Shown: positions 1-6,659, counted from the stretch's first letter. The stretch is DNA of 7,337 nt from Holophagales bacterium UBA5066 (GCA_002414905.1 DIAY01000271.1:41693-49029); one strand, 5' to 3'. Notes: generated by a model from the sequence alone, not told the origin. Made by a program: numbers and translations.

Positions 1-1539
1 GTCCAGGTCACGAAAATCGGAGACGGTCTCGAGCTGGCCCGCGCCGTAGCGCCGGACAAGGACCCGTTTGCGTTCGTCGGTCGGACGGCGCTCATCGCGC
101 GCTACCGGGACGCCGAGCCCGCCTTCCTCGTGCTTCGGGCTCTCGACGCCGACCGCCGCGGCGGCGTCATCCAGCCGGCTCAGATCGACGCCGAGCTGGA
201 AGAGGAGCTGAACCGGGCCTTCGCAGCCGCGATGCGCGGCTCGACCTACGTCGGCGAGGCCCTTCGTGTCCCCTCGCTCCCCGATCCCGGAATCGTCATC
301 GCCGTGCCCGTGGCCGCCGCGGACGGGGGAGTCGTCGGCGTCGTCGAGGCGTTCGTCTCCCTCGCCCCGATCCGGGCGCTCCTCGAGCTCGAGAAGAAGC
401 GCGACCTCGTAGCTTACGTCGTGGACCGCAGGGGGAACCTCGTCCTGGCGAGCGATGCCGCGGCCGTCGGCGGCAGGGAGCCGCTCCTGAAAGTCGAGCT
501 CGTCTCGGAGTTCGTCCAGCACCCGGTTCGTCTCACGCGGACGTACTCACGGGGAGAGGGGCCTTCGGCCCGGCGCGTCCTCGGCACGGTATCGCCCGTC
601 GGGCCCGGGCCGAACCTGCCGGACTGGGGTGTTCTGGTCGAGAAGGACGTCGCGCGCGCTTTCGCTGCGGCGACGCAGATGACGAAGACGTCGTGGCTCG
701 TTGCGACCCTCGCGGTCGTCTTCGCCGTTCTCGCGGCGATCTTCGCCGCGAGCGCGCTTTCGCGTCCCGTCCGCGCCCTGGCCGATTCGGTCCGCAAGAT
801 GTCGGAAGGGGATCTGACGCAACGTGTCGACATCCCCGGCACGTTCGAGCTGGCCGAGCTGGCCGAAGGCTTCAACCACATGGGGGGCGAGCTCGAGAAG
901 TCGGTCGAAAAGCTGAAGCTCGCGGCCCGCGAGAACCAGGAGCTCTTCCTGAACTCGATCCGTGCGCTCGCCGCGGCCGTGGACGCGAAGGACCCCTATA
1001 CGCGCGGCCACTCGGAGCGGGTCGCCAGATACTCCGTCGCCATCGCCCGGCACCTCGACCTCCCGGCGGACGAGGTGAGGAAGGTGCGCATCGCCGCGCT
1101 CCTGCACGACGTCGGCAAGATCGGAATCGACGACCGGATCCTGCGCAAACCGACGGCGCTGACCGACGACGAATTCGAGGTCATGAAGCTCCACCCCGTG
1201 AAGGGGGCCCTGATCATGGGGCAGATCCCGCAGCTGAAGTGGATCATCCCGGGAATGAAGTACCACCACGAGAAATGGGACGGAACCGGGTACCCGGAAG
1301 GGCTCGCTGCCGAGGAGATCCCGATGCTCGCAAGAATCATCTCCGTGGCCGACACGTTCGACGCTATGACGACGTCGCGCCCCTACCAGAAGGCCATGAA
1401 GAGCGATTACGTCGTCTCCCGGATCAAGACGTTCGCCGGGAGCCGGTACGACAACCGGGTCACCGACGCGCTCGAGCAGGCGTTCGCCACCCACGACCTG
1501 GAAGTCGTGGGCGAGGCGGCCCGGCAGGCGGTCGCGTGA
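1..1539 (+). CDS. Membrane sensor with Cache-like, HAMP and HD-GYP domains, predicted cyclic-di-GMP phosphodiesterase (5' partial)
   Basis: The frame is open from base 1, so the start and a presumed first membrane helix lie upstream; 512 residues are visible. Residues 1 to about 225 look like a periplasmic double-Cache sensor, with typical pieces such as YVVDRRGNLVLASD. A hydrophobic helix follows at about 231-253, then a HAMP domain at about 254-306 (RPVRAL, then MSEGDL) and a short coiled linker. The HD-GYP domain fills about 310-500. Its metal and signature residues are intact: the HD pair at H369-D370 within LLHDVGKIGI, and HHEKWDGTGYP at 422-432. HD-GYP proteins usually hydrolyse cyclic-di-GMP to pGpG or GMP in the cytoplasm, so this one probably couples an external ligand to second-messenger breakdown. 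The ligand is unknown. The stop overlaps the next gene's start by four bases (GTGA), which suggests translational coupling to the TPR lipoprotein. Family assignment is very sure; enzymatic activity is inferred from intact motifs. Confidence 0.95.
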   Translation, partial: VQVTKIGDGLELARAVAPDKDPFAFVGRTALIARYRDAEPAFLVLRALDADRRGGVIQPAQIDAELEEELNRAFAAAMRGSTYVGEALRVPSLPDPGIVIAVPVAAADGGVVGVVEAFVSLAPIRALLELEKKRDLVAYVVDRRGNLVLASDAAAVGGREPLLKVELVSEFVQHPVRLTRTYSRGEGPSARRVLGTVSPVGPGPNLPDWGVLVEKDVARAFAAATQMTKTSWLVATLAVVFAVLAAIFAASALSRPVRALADSVRKMSEGDLTQRVDIPGTFELAELAEGFNHMGGELEKSVEKLKLAARENQELFLNSIRALAAAVDAKDPYTRGHSERVARYSVAIARHLDLPADEVRKVRIAALLHDVGKIGIDDRILRKPTALTDDEFEVMKLHPVKGALIMGQIPQLKWIIPGMKYHHEKWDGTGYPEGLAAEEIPMLARIISVADTFDAMTTSRPYQKAMKSDYVVSRIKTFAGSRYDNRVTDALEQAFATHDLEVVGEAARQAVA

Positions 1540-2327
1540 GGCAGCCGTACCTCGCCGCGGCGCTCATCGCGGTTCTCCTGTCCTCCGGCTGCAAGACCGT
1601 GTTGGAGCGGGACCAGGCTTCGCGCGAGCCCAGTGCCCTCACGGCCGATCTCGTCGACTACCGCAACGGACTCACCCTGCTTCGCGAGGGGCGTGTCGAC
1701 GAGGCGATCCTCATGCTCAACCAGGCCCGGGCGGTCTACCCGAAGAGCGCGGAAGTCGCGAATGCCCTCGGTCTCGCCCTGCTCTACAAGAAAGACTACC
1801 GCAACTCGATCAAGCTCTTCACGGAGGCGATAGGGCTGGACCCGAACCTCGTGGAACCCATCAATAACCGGGGCGTCGCGGCAATGGAGGCGGGCAACCT
1901 CAAGGACGCCGAAGTGGATTTCGAGGCCGTCCTGGCGCGTCCGAAGTCCGCCGAGCACGCCAACGCCCGATTCAACCTCGCACTTCTCCGGGGCCGCCAG
2001 TTCCAGTGGGCGGAAGCGGACCGGGAGCTGACGACGCTTCTCGCGGACGACCCCGACTACACGAAGGCGGTGCGGGAGCGAGGCCTCGTCCGGATGAAGC
2101 TGGAGGATTTCCGGGGTGCCCTCGAGGACTTCCTCCTCTTCCTTCGCGAGGATTCGAAAGACCCGGTGGCGAACTACAACGCGGCCCTCTGTCTCCTGAC
2201 GACCGACCGGCGCGACCTGGCCGTCCGCTACATGGAGCGGACCGTCCATTTCGCACCGGAAAGCGACGAGGCGAAGAAGGCCCGGCGCTTCCTTGGCGGG
2301 GAGTCGGGCCTGACAGGTAGGGATTGA
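1536..2327 (+). CDS. TPR-repeat lipoprotein
   Basis: This 263-residue protein starts at a GTG that overlaps the stop of the HD-GYP gene; an AGG seven bases upstream can serve as ribosome binding site. The start is supported because it gives an immediate signal peptide: MRQPYLAAALIAVLLSSGC, with Cys19 as likely lipidation site. The lipobox is imperfect (Ser rather than Leu at -3). The rest is a solenoid of about six TPR units, roughly residues 39-72, 73-106, 105-138, 139-175, 176-209 and 210-243, with recognisable turns such as GRVDEAI, KDYRNSI, GNLKDAE and EDFRGAL. TPR lipoproteins act as envelope scaffolds, for example PilF/Tgl-type factors for type IV pilus secretins, but nothing here identifies the partner. 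Being coupled to a cyclic-di-GMP phosphodiesterase makes a role in surface structure or envelope assembly plausible, as inference only. The frame stays open far upstream inside the HD-GYP gene, but that part is a shadow. Confidence 0.85.
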   Translation: MRQPYLAAALIAVLLSSGCKTVLERDQASREPSALTADLVDYRNGLTLLREGRVDEAILMLNQARAVYPKSAEVANALGLALLYKKDYRNSIKLFTEAIGLDPNLVEPINNRGVAAMEAGNLKDAEVDFEAVLARPKSAEHANARFNLALLRGRQFQWAEADRELTTLLADDPDYTKAVRERGLVRMKLEDFRGALEDFLLFLREDSKDPVANYNAALCLLTTDRRDLAVRYMERTVHFAPESDEAKKARRFLGGESGLTGRD

Positions 2328-2677
2328 TGAGCTTCGACGACGTTCTCCGCCCTGTCCTCGACGTGCCCGATGCGCAGGCCGTCGCCTTCCTCGACCCGCA
2401 GGGGCAGGAGATCGCCAGTCTCGGTGACCGGGCGCTCCTCGAGGCCCTGGGGGCCTACCACTCGGTCTGGACGACCGACCTCGGACGAGCTGCCGCTGCG
2501 GGCGGCCTCGGCGACGTGACCGAGGTGGATTTCGATTTCGAGGCCGGACGCGTCCTGGCGACGCCCATCAAGGACGGCTACTTCATCCTCACCCTGTTCG
2601 GGCGCGGGGGAATCCCGTCCCTGGCGCGGCCGCTGCTCGCCGCGGCCCGCGACCGGCTCATCGCCGAGATCGGCTGA
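2327..2677 (+). CDS. Small Roadblock/LC7-like domain protein
   Basis: This 116-residue protein starts at ATG 2327, which shares one base with the stop of the TPR gene (TGATG). A TTG one codon earlier is possible, but the ATG is preferred; AGG at 2315-2317 lies nine bases upstream. There is no signal peptide or membrane helix, so it should be cytoplasmic. The pattern fits a Roadblock/LC7 fold: a helix, a strand pair AVAFLDPQGQEIAS (18-31), a middle helix ending near HSVWTT (45-50), a second strand set (VTEVDFDF at 64-71, then GRVLATPIKDGYFILTLF at 74-91), and a C-terminal helix (PSLARPLLAAARDRL). Bacterial members such as MglB bind small Ras-like GTPases of the MglA type and act on their nucleotide state. 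No MglA-like gene is visible here; the nearest GTPase is FtsY, whose gene starts 14 bases downstream. The fold call rests on pattern alone and needs a profile or structure check. Confidence 0.55.
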   Translation: MSFDDVLRPVLDVPDAQAVAFLDPQGQEIASLGDRALLEALGAYHSVWTTDLGRAAAAGGLGDVTEVDFDFEAGRVLATPIKDGYFILTLFGRGGIPSLARPLLAAARDRLIAEIG

Positions 2678-2683
2678 GGGGAG
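2677..2683 (+). promoter_or_regulatory. Shine-Dalgarno site for ftsY
   Basis: AGGGGAG lies eight bases before the GTG at 2692. It supports that GTG as the ftsY start over the in-frame ATG at 2719, which would remove residues in front of the membrane-binding helix. Confidence 0.6.
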
Positions 2684-2691
2684 CGGGCGAG

Positions 2692-3627
2692 GTGTCCGCG
2701 GAGTCGAAGCCGTCCCTGATGGCCCGCCTGAAGCGCGGGCTCTTCATGACGCACACCGAGCTGGTCGCGCGCGTCGGTGATGCGATCAAGGCCCGCTTCT
2801 CGCCGGACCCGAAGGCCCTCGCCTCGCTCGAGGAGGCGCTGCTCGCCGCCGACGTCGGGCCGGCGACGGCCTCCGAGCTCGTGGAGGCCGTGAGGGTGGA
2901 GGCCGGCCGGAGAGACGCGGAGGAATCCGACGTCGTCCGCCGCGTCCTCAAGGCCGAGATCGAGCGGCGGCTCTCGGTTGCGGGCCCTCCCGTCGGAGCG
3001 CCGCGACCAGGCCAGCCCCGCGTCGTCCTGATCGTCGGCGTGAACGGGACGGGGAAGACGACCACCGCCGCCAAGCTCGCGGCGCGCGTGGCGGCGGCGG
3101 GCGGAAAGCCGGTTCTCGCCGCGGCCGACACGTTTCGCGCCGCCGCGATCGACCAGCTCGAGGTCTGGGCGGAGCGCATCGGCATCCCCCTCGTCAAGCA
3201 CCGTCCCGGGGCCGACCCGGCCGCCGTCGTCTTCGACGCCTGTACCACGGCGAAGGCCCGCGGTGCGGACGTCCTCTTCATCGATACCGCGGGGCGGCTC
3301 CATACCAAGCACAACCTCATGGAAGAGCTCTCGAAGATCCGGCGGATCGCCGGGCGGGAGATCGAGGGGGCGCCGCACGAGGTCCTCCTGGTCCTCGACG
3401 CGGTGACCGGAATGAACGGGCTCGTGCAGGCTCGCGAGTTCCTCAGGGCGGCGGGCGTGACGGGTCTCGTGCTGACGAAAATGGACGGGACGGCCAAGGG
3501 GGGCGTCGTTCTCGCGATCGTCCGCGAGCTGGCGATTCCGGTGAAGTTCGTCGGCGTCGGAGAAACGGTCGACGACCTCCTCGACTTCGATCCGGCCGGC
3601 TTCGCTTCGGCACTCATCGATGACTGA
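2692..3627 (+). CDS. ftsY: Signal recognition particle receptor FtsY
   Basis: FtsY is the SRP receptor GTPase. It docks ribosome-SRP complexes at the inner membrane and hands nascent membrane proteins to the translocon. The 311-residue product begins with an amphipathic membrane-targeting helix (MARLKRGLF, residues 10-18), then a four-helix N domain to about residue 95, then the G domain. All SRP-GTPase motifs are present: G1 GVNGTGKTT at 116-124 with K122, DTFRAAA from D146, DTAGR from D198, TKMDG at 262-266 followed by TAKGG, and GVGE at 288-291. The long acidic A domain of E. coli FtsY is absent, as in many bacteria where the short form suffices. The loop usually written DATTGQN reads DAVTGMN, with Met241 in place of the common Gln. 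The GTG start is backed by a good Shine-Dalgarno site. Its end overlaps ribD by eight bases, so it is in the same transcript. The identity is secure. Confidence 0.98.
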   Translation: MSAESKPSLMARLKRGLFMTHTELVARVGDAIKARFSPDPKALASLEEALLAADVGPATASELVEAVRVEAGRRDAEESDVVRRVLKAEIERRLSVAGPPVGAPRPGQPRVVLIVGVNGTGKTTTAAKLAARVAAAGGKPVLAAADTFRAAAIDQLEVWAERIGIPLVKHRPGADPAAVVFDACTTAKARGADVLFIDTAGRLHTKHNLMEELSKIRRIAGREIEGAPHEVLLVLDAVTGMNGLVQAREFLRAAGVTGLVLTKMDGTAKGGVVLAIVRELAIPVKFVGVGETVDDLLDFDPAGFASALIDD

Positions 3628-4741
3628 CCTCGCCGCCGCGTTCGAGCGGGTCTTCGAGCTGGCCGAGAAGGGCCGCTACTCCACGTCTCCGAACCCCCGC
3701 GTCGGGGCCGTCGTCGTGGCCTCGGGGGGGGCGATCGTCGGAGAAGGATGGCACGACCAGGCGGGAGGTCCGCATGCCGAGGTCGTCGCTCTCGCCGAGG
3801 CCGGGAGCCGGGCCCGGGGTGCCACCGTCGTCCTGAATCTGGAGCCCTGCGCACACGAGGGGCGGACACCGCCCTGCGCCGGCAGCCTCGTGGACGCCGG
3901 GGTTGCGCGGGTCGTTTTCTGCACGCTCGACCCCGACCCGCGGACGGCGGGGAAGGGGCGCGAATGGCTCCGTTCCGCCGGAGTGGCCACCCAGACCGGC
4001 CCCTTCTCGGAGCGGGCCGAGCGTCTCAACGAGCCGTTCCTCGTTTCGGTGCGGCGCGGACGTCCCTTCGTCCATCTCAAGTGGGCCGCGAGCCTCGACG
4101 GGAAGATCGCGAGTGCCACGGGTGAGAGCCGCTGGATCACCGGCGAAGAAGCCCGGGCCGACGGGATGCGCCTCCGCGAGGAGTGTGACGCAATCCTCGT
4201 CGGCGCCGGAACGGTCCTGGCGGACGACCCGGCGCTGACGCGCCGCGCGGGGCTGAACCGCTCCATCCTGCCGCATCGCCGGATCGTCGTGGACGGACGC
4301 CTGCGGGTCGGCGCCGGGCGGCGGGTCTTCTCGCCGGACGCCCCGGGCGAGGCCTGGCTCGCAACGGCGGTCGAGGAAAAAGACCCGAGACTCGACCCTT
4401 TCCGCGAGCGCGGAGTGCGGATACTGACTCTTCCGATCGCCGGATCCAACCGCGTCGACCTCACATCGCTCCTCGCCGAGCTGGCCCTCCGCGAGGTTCG
4501 GTCGCTCCTCGTGGAGGGCGGGGGCGAGACGGCGTGGGGCTTTCTCGAGGCTCGTCTCGCCGACAGAGTTACCGGCTTCCACGCCCCGCTGCTCCTCGGC
4601 GGACGGGACGCACCGTCCGCTCTTTCCGGGGCCGGCTGCGCGGACCTGGCCGACGCCCCGCGCCTCGAGGGACTCGAGCTAGCTTCCCTCGGCGACGGAT
4701 ACCGCTTCAGCGGCCGGCCGTGCTGGCCGGGAGCGGCGTAG
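3620..4741 (+). CDS. ribD: Bifunctional pyrimidine deaminase/reductase RibD (riboflavin synthesis)
   Basis: RibD deaminates the pyrimidine formed from GTP and then reduces its ribose side chain with NADPH, the second and third steps of riboflavin synthesis in the cytoplasm. The 373 residues match the usual two-domain length. The N-terminal deaminase (about 1-145) shows SPNPRVGAVVV, the zinc ligands H52 and the cysteines C77 and C86 (PHAEV and EPCAHEGRTPPC), and the proton-shuttling E54. The reductase (about 147-370) shows HLKWAASLDGKIA with K154, SRWITG (170-175), VGAGTVLADDP (194-204) and VEGGG (298-302). The common DPNP motif appears as DPDP (104-107). The ATG overlaps the end of ftsY by eight bases with no clear Shine-Dalgarno site, so translation probably depends on re-initiation. 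ribE follows after nine bases. Both halves look intact and functional. Confidence 0.97.
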   Translation: MTDLAAAFERVFELAEKGRYSTSPNPRVGAVVVASGGAIVGEGWHDQAGGPHAEVVALAEAGSRARGATVVLNLEPCAHEGRTPPCAGSLVDAGVARVVFCTLDPDPRTAGKGREWLRSAGVATQTGPFSERAERLNEPFLVSVRRGRPFVHLKWAASLDGKIASATGESRWITGEEARADGMRLREECDAILVGAGTVLADDPALTRRAGLNRSILPHRRIVVDGRLRVGAGRRVFSPDAPGEAWLATAVEEKDPRLDPFRERGVRILTLPIAGSNRVDLTSLLAELALREVRSLLVEGGGETAWGFLEARLADRVTGFHAPLLLGGRDAPSALSGAGCADLADAPRLEGLELASLGDGYRFSGRPCWPGAA

Positions 4742-4743
4742 GA
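4740..4743 (+). promoter_or_regulatory. Shine-Dalgarno site for ribE
   Basis: AGGA overlaps the TAG stop of ribD and ends seven bases before the GTG start of ribE. The GTG opens directly into the family's invariant N-terminus (MFTGLVE), so the start is firm. Confidence 0.5.
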
Positions 4744-4750
4744 TCGCGCC

Positions 4751-5389
4751 GTGTTCACCGGACTCGTCGAGGCGGCAGCCGTGGTTCGGGCCCTCCGGCG
4801 TCAGGCCGGTGGAGCCCTCCTCGCCCTGGAGACCCCGGACGCCTGGAGTGATGTCATCCGCGGCGAGAGCATCTGCGTCTCCGGTGTCTGCCTCACGGTG
4901 GCCGAAGGAGGTGGGAAGGGCGATCTCCGGTTCGACGTGTCCGCCGAGAGCCTCGAGCGCTCGACTCTCGGGGCCCTCCGGCCGGGCGATGCGGTGAATC
5001 TCGAGCGGGCGCTGGTGGTGGGAGCCCGGATGGGTGGGCACGTCGTCCAGGGGCACGTCGACGCCACGGCTGCCGTAAGCGGCCTCGAGAGCTCGGGTGG
5101 TTTCTGGACTCTCGGTGTGAGGATCGGCGAGTCGTGGGCGCGCTACGTCGTCGAGAAGGGGTCGATCGCCCTCGACGGGATCTCCCTGACGGTTGCGTCT
5201 CTCGACGACGAGGAGCTGCGGGTGGCGGTCATCCCCGAGACGTTTCGCGCCACGACTCTCTCCGGACGGCGGCCCGGCGACCTCGTGAACGTGGAGGTCG
5301 ACGTCCTTGCGAAATACGTGGAGCGCCTCCTTGGAGCCGCCGCCGCACCGACTCGCGACGACCGCCTTCACGCGCTGCTCGGTTCGTGA
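4751..5389 (+). CDS. ribE: Riboflavin synthase alpha subunit
   Basis: This enzyme dismutates two molecules of 6,7-dimethyl-8-ribityllumazine to give riboflavin, the last step of the pathway. The 212-residue protein has the two tandem lumazine-binding barrels of the family. The first, about 1-96, carries the N-terminal MFTGLVE and GVCLTV (45-50, with the usual cysteine C47). The second, about 97-190, carries the GGHVVQGHVD junction (95-104), KGSIALDGISLTV (136-148), IPETFRATTL (161-170) and AKYVER (187-192). The start is GTG, placed by homology at MFTGL. The gene follows ribD by nine bases and overlaps hemW by four. The other pathway genes, ribBA (GTP cyclohydrolase/butanone phosphate synthase) and ribH (lumazine synthase), are not in this window. 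No FMN riboswitch is visible, since the gene has no leader of its own. Some genomes call this gene ribC. Confidence 0.97.
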   Translation: MFTGLVEAAAVVRALRRQAGGALLALETPDAWSDVIRGESICVSGVCLTVAEGGGKGDLRFDVSAESLERSTLGALRPGDAVNLERALVVGARMGGHVVQGHVDATAAVSGLESSGGFWTLGVRIGESWARYVVEKGSIALDGISLTVASLDDEELRVAVIPETFRATTLSGRRPGDLVNVEVDVLAKYVERLLGAAAAPTRDDRLHALLGS

Positions 5390-6510
5390 CGGACCGCCCC
5401 GGCGCCTACGTCCACGTCCCCTACTGCGCCCACCGCTGCTCTTACTGCTCGTTCGTCGCCGTCACGGGACGGGAGACCGAGGGCCGATACTTCGAGGCCG
5501 TCGTAAGGGAAGCCCGTGTCCGGGCGGGGGAGGTCGAGGGTCCGTTCGACACGGTCTACTTCGGCGGTGGGACGCCGTCTTTTGCCGACCCCTCGAACCT
5601 CGGCTGCGTCATCGCCACCCTGCGGGACGTCTTCGGGGTCACGGCGGACGCCGAGGTGACGGCCGAGGCGAACCCCGACGATCTCGACGACTCGCGCCTC
5701 TCGGCCCTCGTCGATCTCGGGGTGAACCGTCTCTCGATCGGAGTCCAATCGCTCAGCGACGTGGAGCTCGAGCCGCTGGAGCGCCGTCATGACGCGGGTG
5801 GGGCTCTGCGAGCGCTTCGCCGCGCCGTGGCGCTGGGCGTCAGGGTCTCGGCCGACCTCATGATCGGGATTCCCGGGCAGTCGAGGGAGAGTCTTCGGAG
5901 GAGTCTCGAGACGATCCTCGAGGTCGGAGTCGGTCACGTGTCCGTCTACCTCCTCGAGATCGACAAGGCCCCGCGGCTCGTCGCGATGAAAGTCGCGTCC
6001 CCGGCCCTGTTCGCCGGAGACGACGAGATGGCCGCCCGGTGGGAGGAGGTCGACGACCTCTGCGCCGCCGCTGGTCTGCCGCGGTACGAGACCTCCAACT
6101 GGGCGAGACCGGGCGACGAGAGCCGCCACAACCTGAAGTACTGGACTCGCCAGGCCGTGGTCGCGCTGGGAACGTCCGCTGCCTCGTTCGACGGAAAGGT
6201 CCGGCGCACGAACAGCGGATCGGTCACCGCCTATCTGGCGGCCGCGGAGGAGAACGGCACCGCCTTCGTGTCGGAGGAAGATCTCCCGGCGGACTCCGCC
6301 CGGCGGGAAGGCGTCCTTCTCGGCCTCCGGATGGCTGCTGGAGTCGCAGATCAGAGCTGGGAAGCGGCTGTCGCGACCCTGCCGGCGTCCGACCAGGCCC
6401 GGCTCGACGACGCCTTCGAGGCAGGTCTCCTCGTGAGGGAGCAAGGGCGGGTCCGCCTGACGCGTACGGGGGTGCTCCTTTCGAACGAGGTCTTTTCGCT
6501 CCTTCTCTGA
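5386..6510 (+). CDS. hemW: Radical SAM protein HemW (heme chaperone / oxygen-independent coproporphyrinogen oxidase-like)
   Basis: The 374-residue product belongs to the HemN/HemW radical SAM family. The iron-sulfur cluster motif is C14-x3-C18-x2-C21 (HVPYCAHRCSYCSF). The residue two after the last cysteine is Phe23, not the extra Cys of true HemN, which favours HemW. Other family marks are VYFGGGTP (57-64), EANP, GVNRLSIGVQS, DLMIGIPGQ, YETSNWARPG and HNLKYW (248-253); the His of this HNxxYW motif is linked to heme binding. The C-terminal part has the winged HemN_C region ending in LLSNEVFSLLL. HemW proteins are thought to load heme into respiratory enzymes, and many are misannotated as coproporphyrinogen oxidase. 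The GTG start at 5386 gives the usual length and a 4-base GTGA overlap with ribE; the frame is open further upstream, but that is a shadow inside ribE. Two family positions differ: the GxGAHS motif reads GTSAAS (262-267), and LGR reads LER (131-133). Confidence 0.93.
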   Translation: MTDRPGAYVHVPYCAHRCSYCSFVAVTGRETEGRYFEAVVREARVRAGEVEGPFDTVYFGGGTPSFADPSNLGCVIATLRDVFGVTADAEVTAEANPDDLDDSRLSALVDLGVNRLSIGVQSLSDVELEPLERRHDAGGALRALRRAVALGVRVSADLMIGIPGQSRESLRRSLETILEVGVGHVSVYLLEIDKAPRLVAMKVASPALFAGDDEMAARWEEVDDLCAAAGLPRYETSNWARPGDESRHNLKYWTRQAVVALGTSAASFDGKVRRTNSGSVTAYLAAAEENGTAFVSEEDLPADSARREGVLLGLRMAAGVADQSWEAAVATLPASDQARLDDAFEAGLLVREQGRVRLTRTGVLLSNEVFSLLL

Positions 6511-6515
6511 CGGGT

Positions 6516-6542
6516 GGACCCCGAACGGGGGACTGCCGGTCC
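6516..6542 (+). other. Inverted repeat just after the hemW stop
   Basis: CCCC (6519-6522) and GGGG (6527-6530) can pair around a GAAC loop. Alternatively GGACC (6516-6520) pairs with GGTCC (6538-6542). The position, six to nine bases past the hemW stop, suits a transcript end or a 3' protective hairpin, but there is no U-tract and the stem is short. Confidence 0.3.
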
Positions 6543-6572
6543 CTCGCCGCGCCCGGTGCCGCCGCCGAGGGG

Positions 6573-6600
6573 CGCCTTGGCCTCACGGGCCTGGCGTGAG
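6573..6600 (+). other. Overlapping alternative hairpins in the hppA upstream region
   Basis: CTCACG (6582-6587) is the exact reverse complement of CGTGAG (6595-6600), with a seven-base loop. A competing fold pairs CGCC (6573-6576) with GGCG (6593-6596) and GGCC (6579-6582) with GGCC (6588-6591). The two are mutually exclusive. In DNA this GC-rich, short matches are common by chance. Confidence 0.3.
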
Positions 6601-6615
6601 AGCATCCGCCCGCTC

Positions 6616-6631
6616 GGAGCCGTCCGGCTCC
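6616..6631 (+). other. Perfect inverted repeat ahead of hppA
   Basis: GGAGCCG (6616-6622) and CGGCTCC (6625-6631) are perfect reverse complements, giving a six-pair stem with a GTCC loop. It ends 28 bases before the hppA start. It could be a leader hairpin or a protein-binding site; without a U-run it is not a classic terminator. Confidence 0.4.
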
Positions 6632-6651
6632 CGAAGCCCTCATTTCGGAGC

Positions 6652-6656
6652 GGAGG
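6652..6656 (+). promoter_or_regulatory. Shine-Dalgarno region for hppA
   Basis: GGAGG ends three bases before the ATG at 6660, rather close. A second GGAG at 6647-6650 ends nine bases before it. Together they support this ATG as the start. Confidence 0.55.
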
Positions 6657-6659
6657 CGC

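Larger units (their letters stand above)
6511..6659 (+). other. Intergenic region between hemW and hppA
   Basis: This 149-base gap is the only sizeable non-coding stretch in the window. It holds three short inverted repeats, listed separately, and the hppA ribosome binding site. No T-run follows any of them, so no standard intrinsic terminator is seen. A promoter for hppA is expected here, but I cannot point to convincing -35 and -10 boxes. No known riboswitch pattern is recognised. Confidence 0.6.

Noticed and set aside
847..864. Two tandem copies of GAGCTGGCC
   Set aside because: They encode the ELAELAE helix of the HAMP domain and are explained by the protein sequence.
547..1494. A 315-codon - strand open frame across the HD-GYP gene
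   Set aside because: The opposite strand encodes an intact HD-GYP domain. The antisense product is rich in Arg, Gly and Asp with no recognisable motif.
693..1535. Upstream extension of the TPR gene frame
   Set aside because: The frame is open, but this part is Arg/Gly-rich and overlaps the HD-GYP gene. The signal peptide appears only at GTG 1536.
2658..3869. A 403-codon open frame on the - strand across ftsY and ribD
   Set aside because: It lies antisense to two certain genes and its product is low-complexity Arg/Ser/Pro/Ala, typical of a GC-rich antisense shadow.
3614..4758. Two long - strand open frames across ribD
   Set aside because: Both are antisense to a ribD with all catalytic motifs, and both give compositionally biased products.
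5134..5385. Upstream extension of the hemW frame into ribE
   Set aside because: It is Arg-rich and overlaps ribE in another frame. The HemW N-terminus starts normally at GTG 5386.
6577..6605. Possible promoter boxes TTGGCC and GAGCAT with 17-base spacing ahead of hppA
   Set aside because: The -10 candidate matches the sigma-70 consensus at only three of six positions and the boxes overlap the hairpins; too weak to call.
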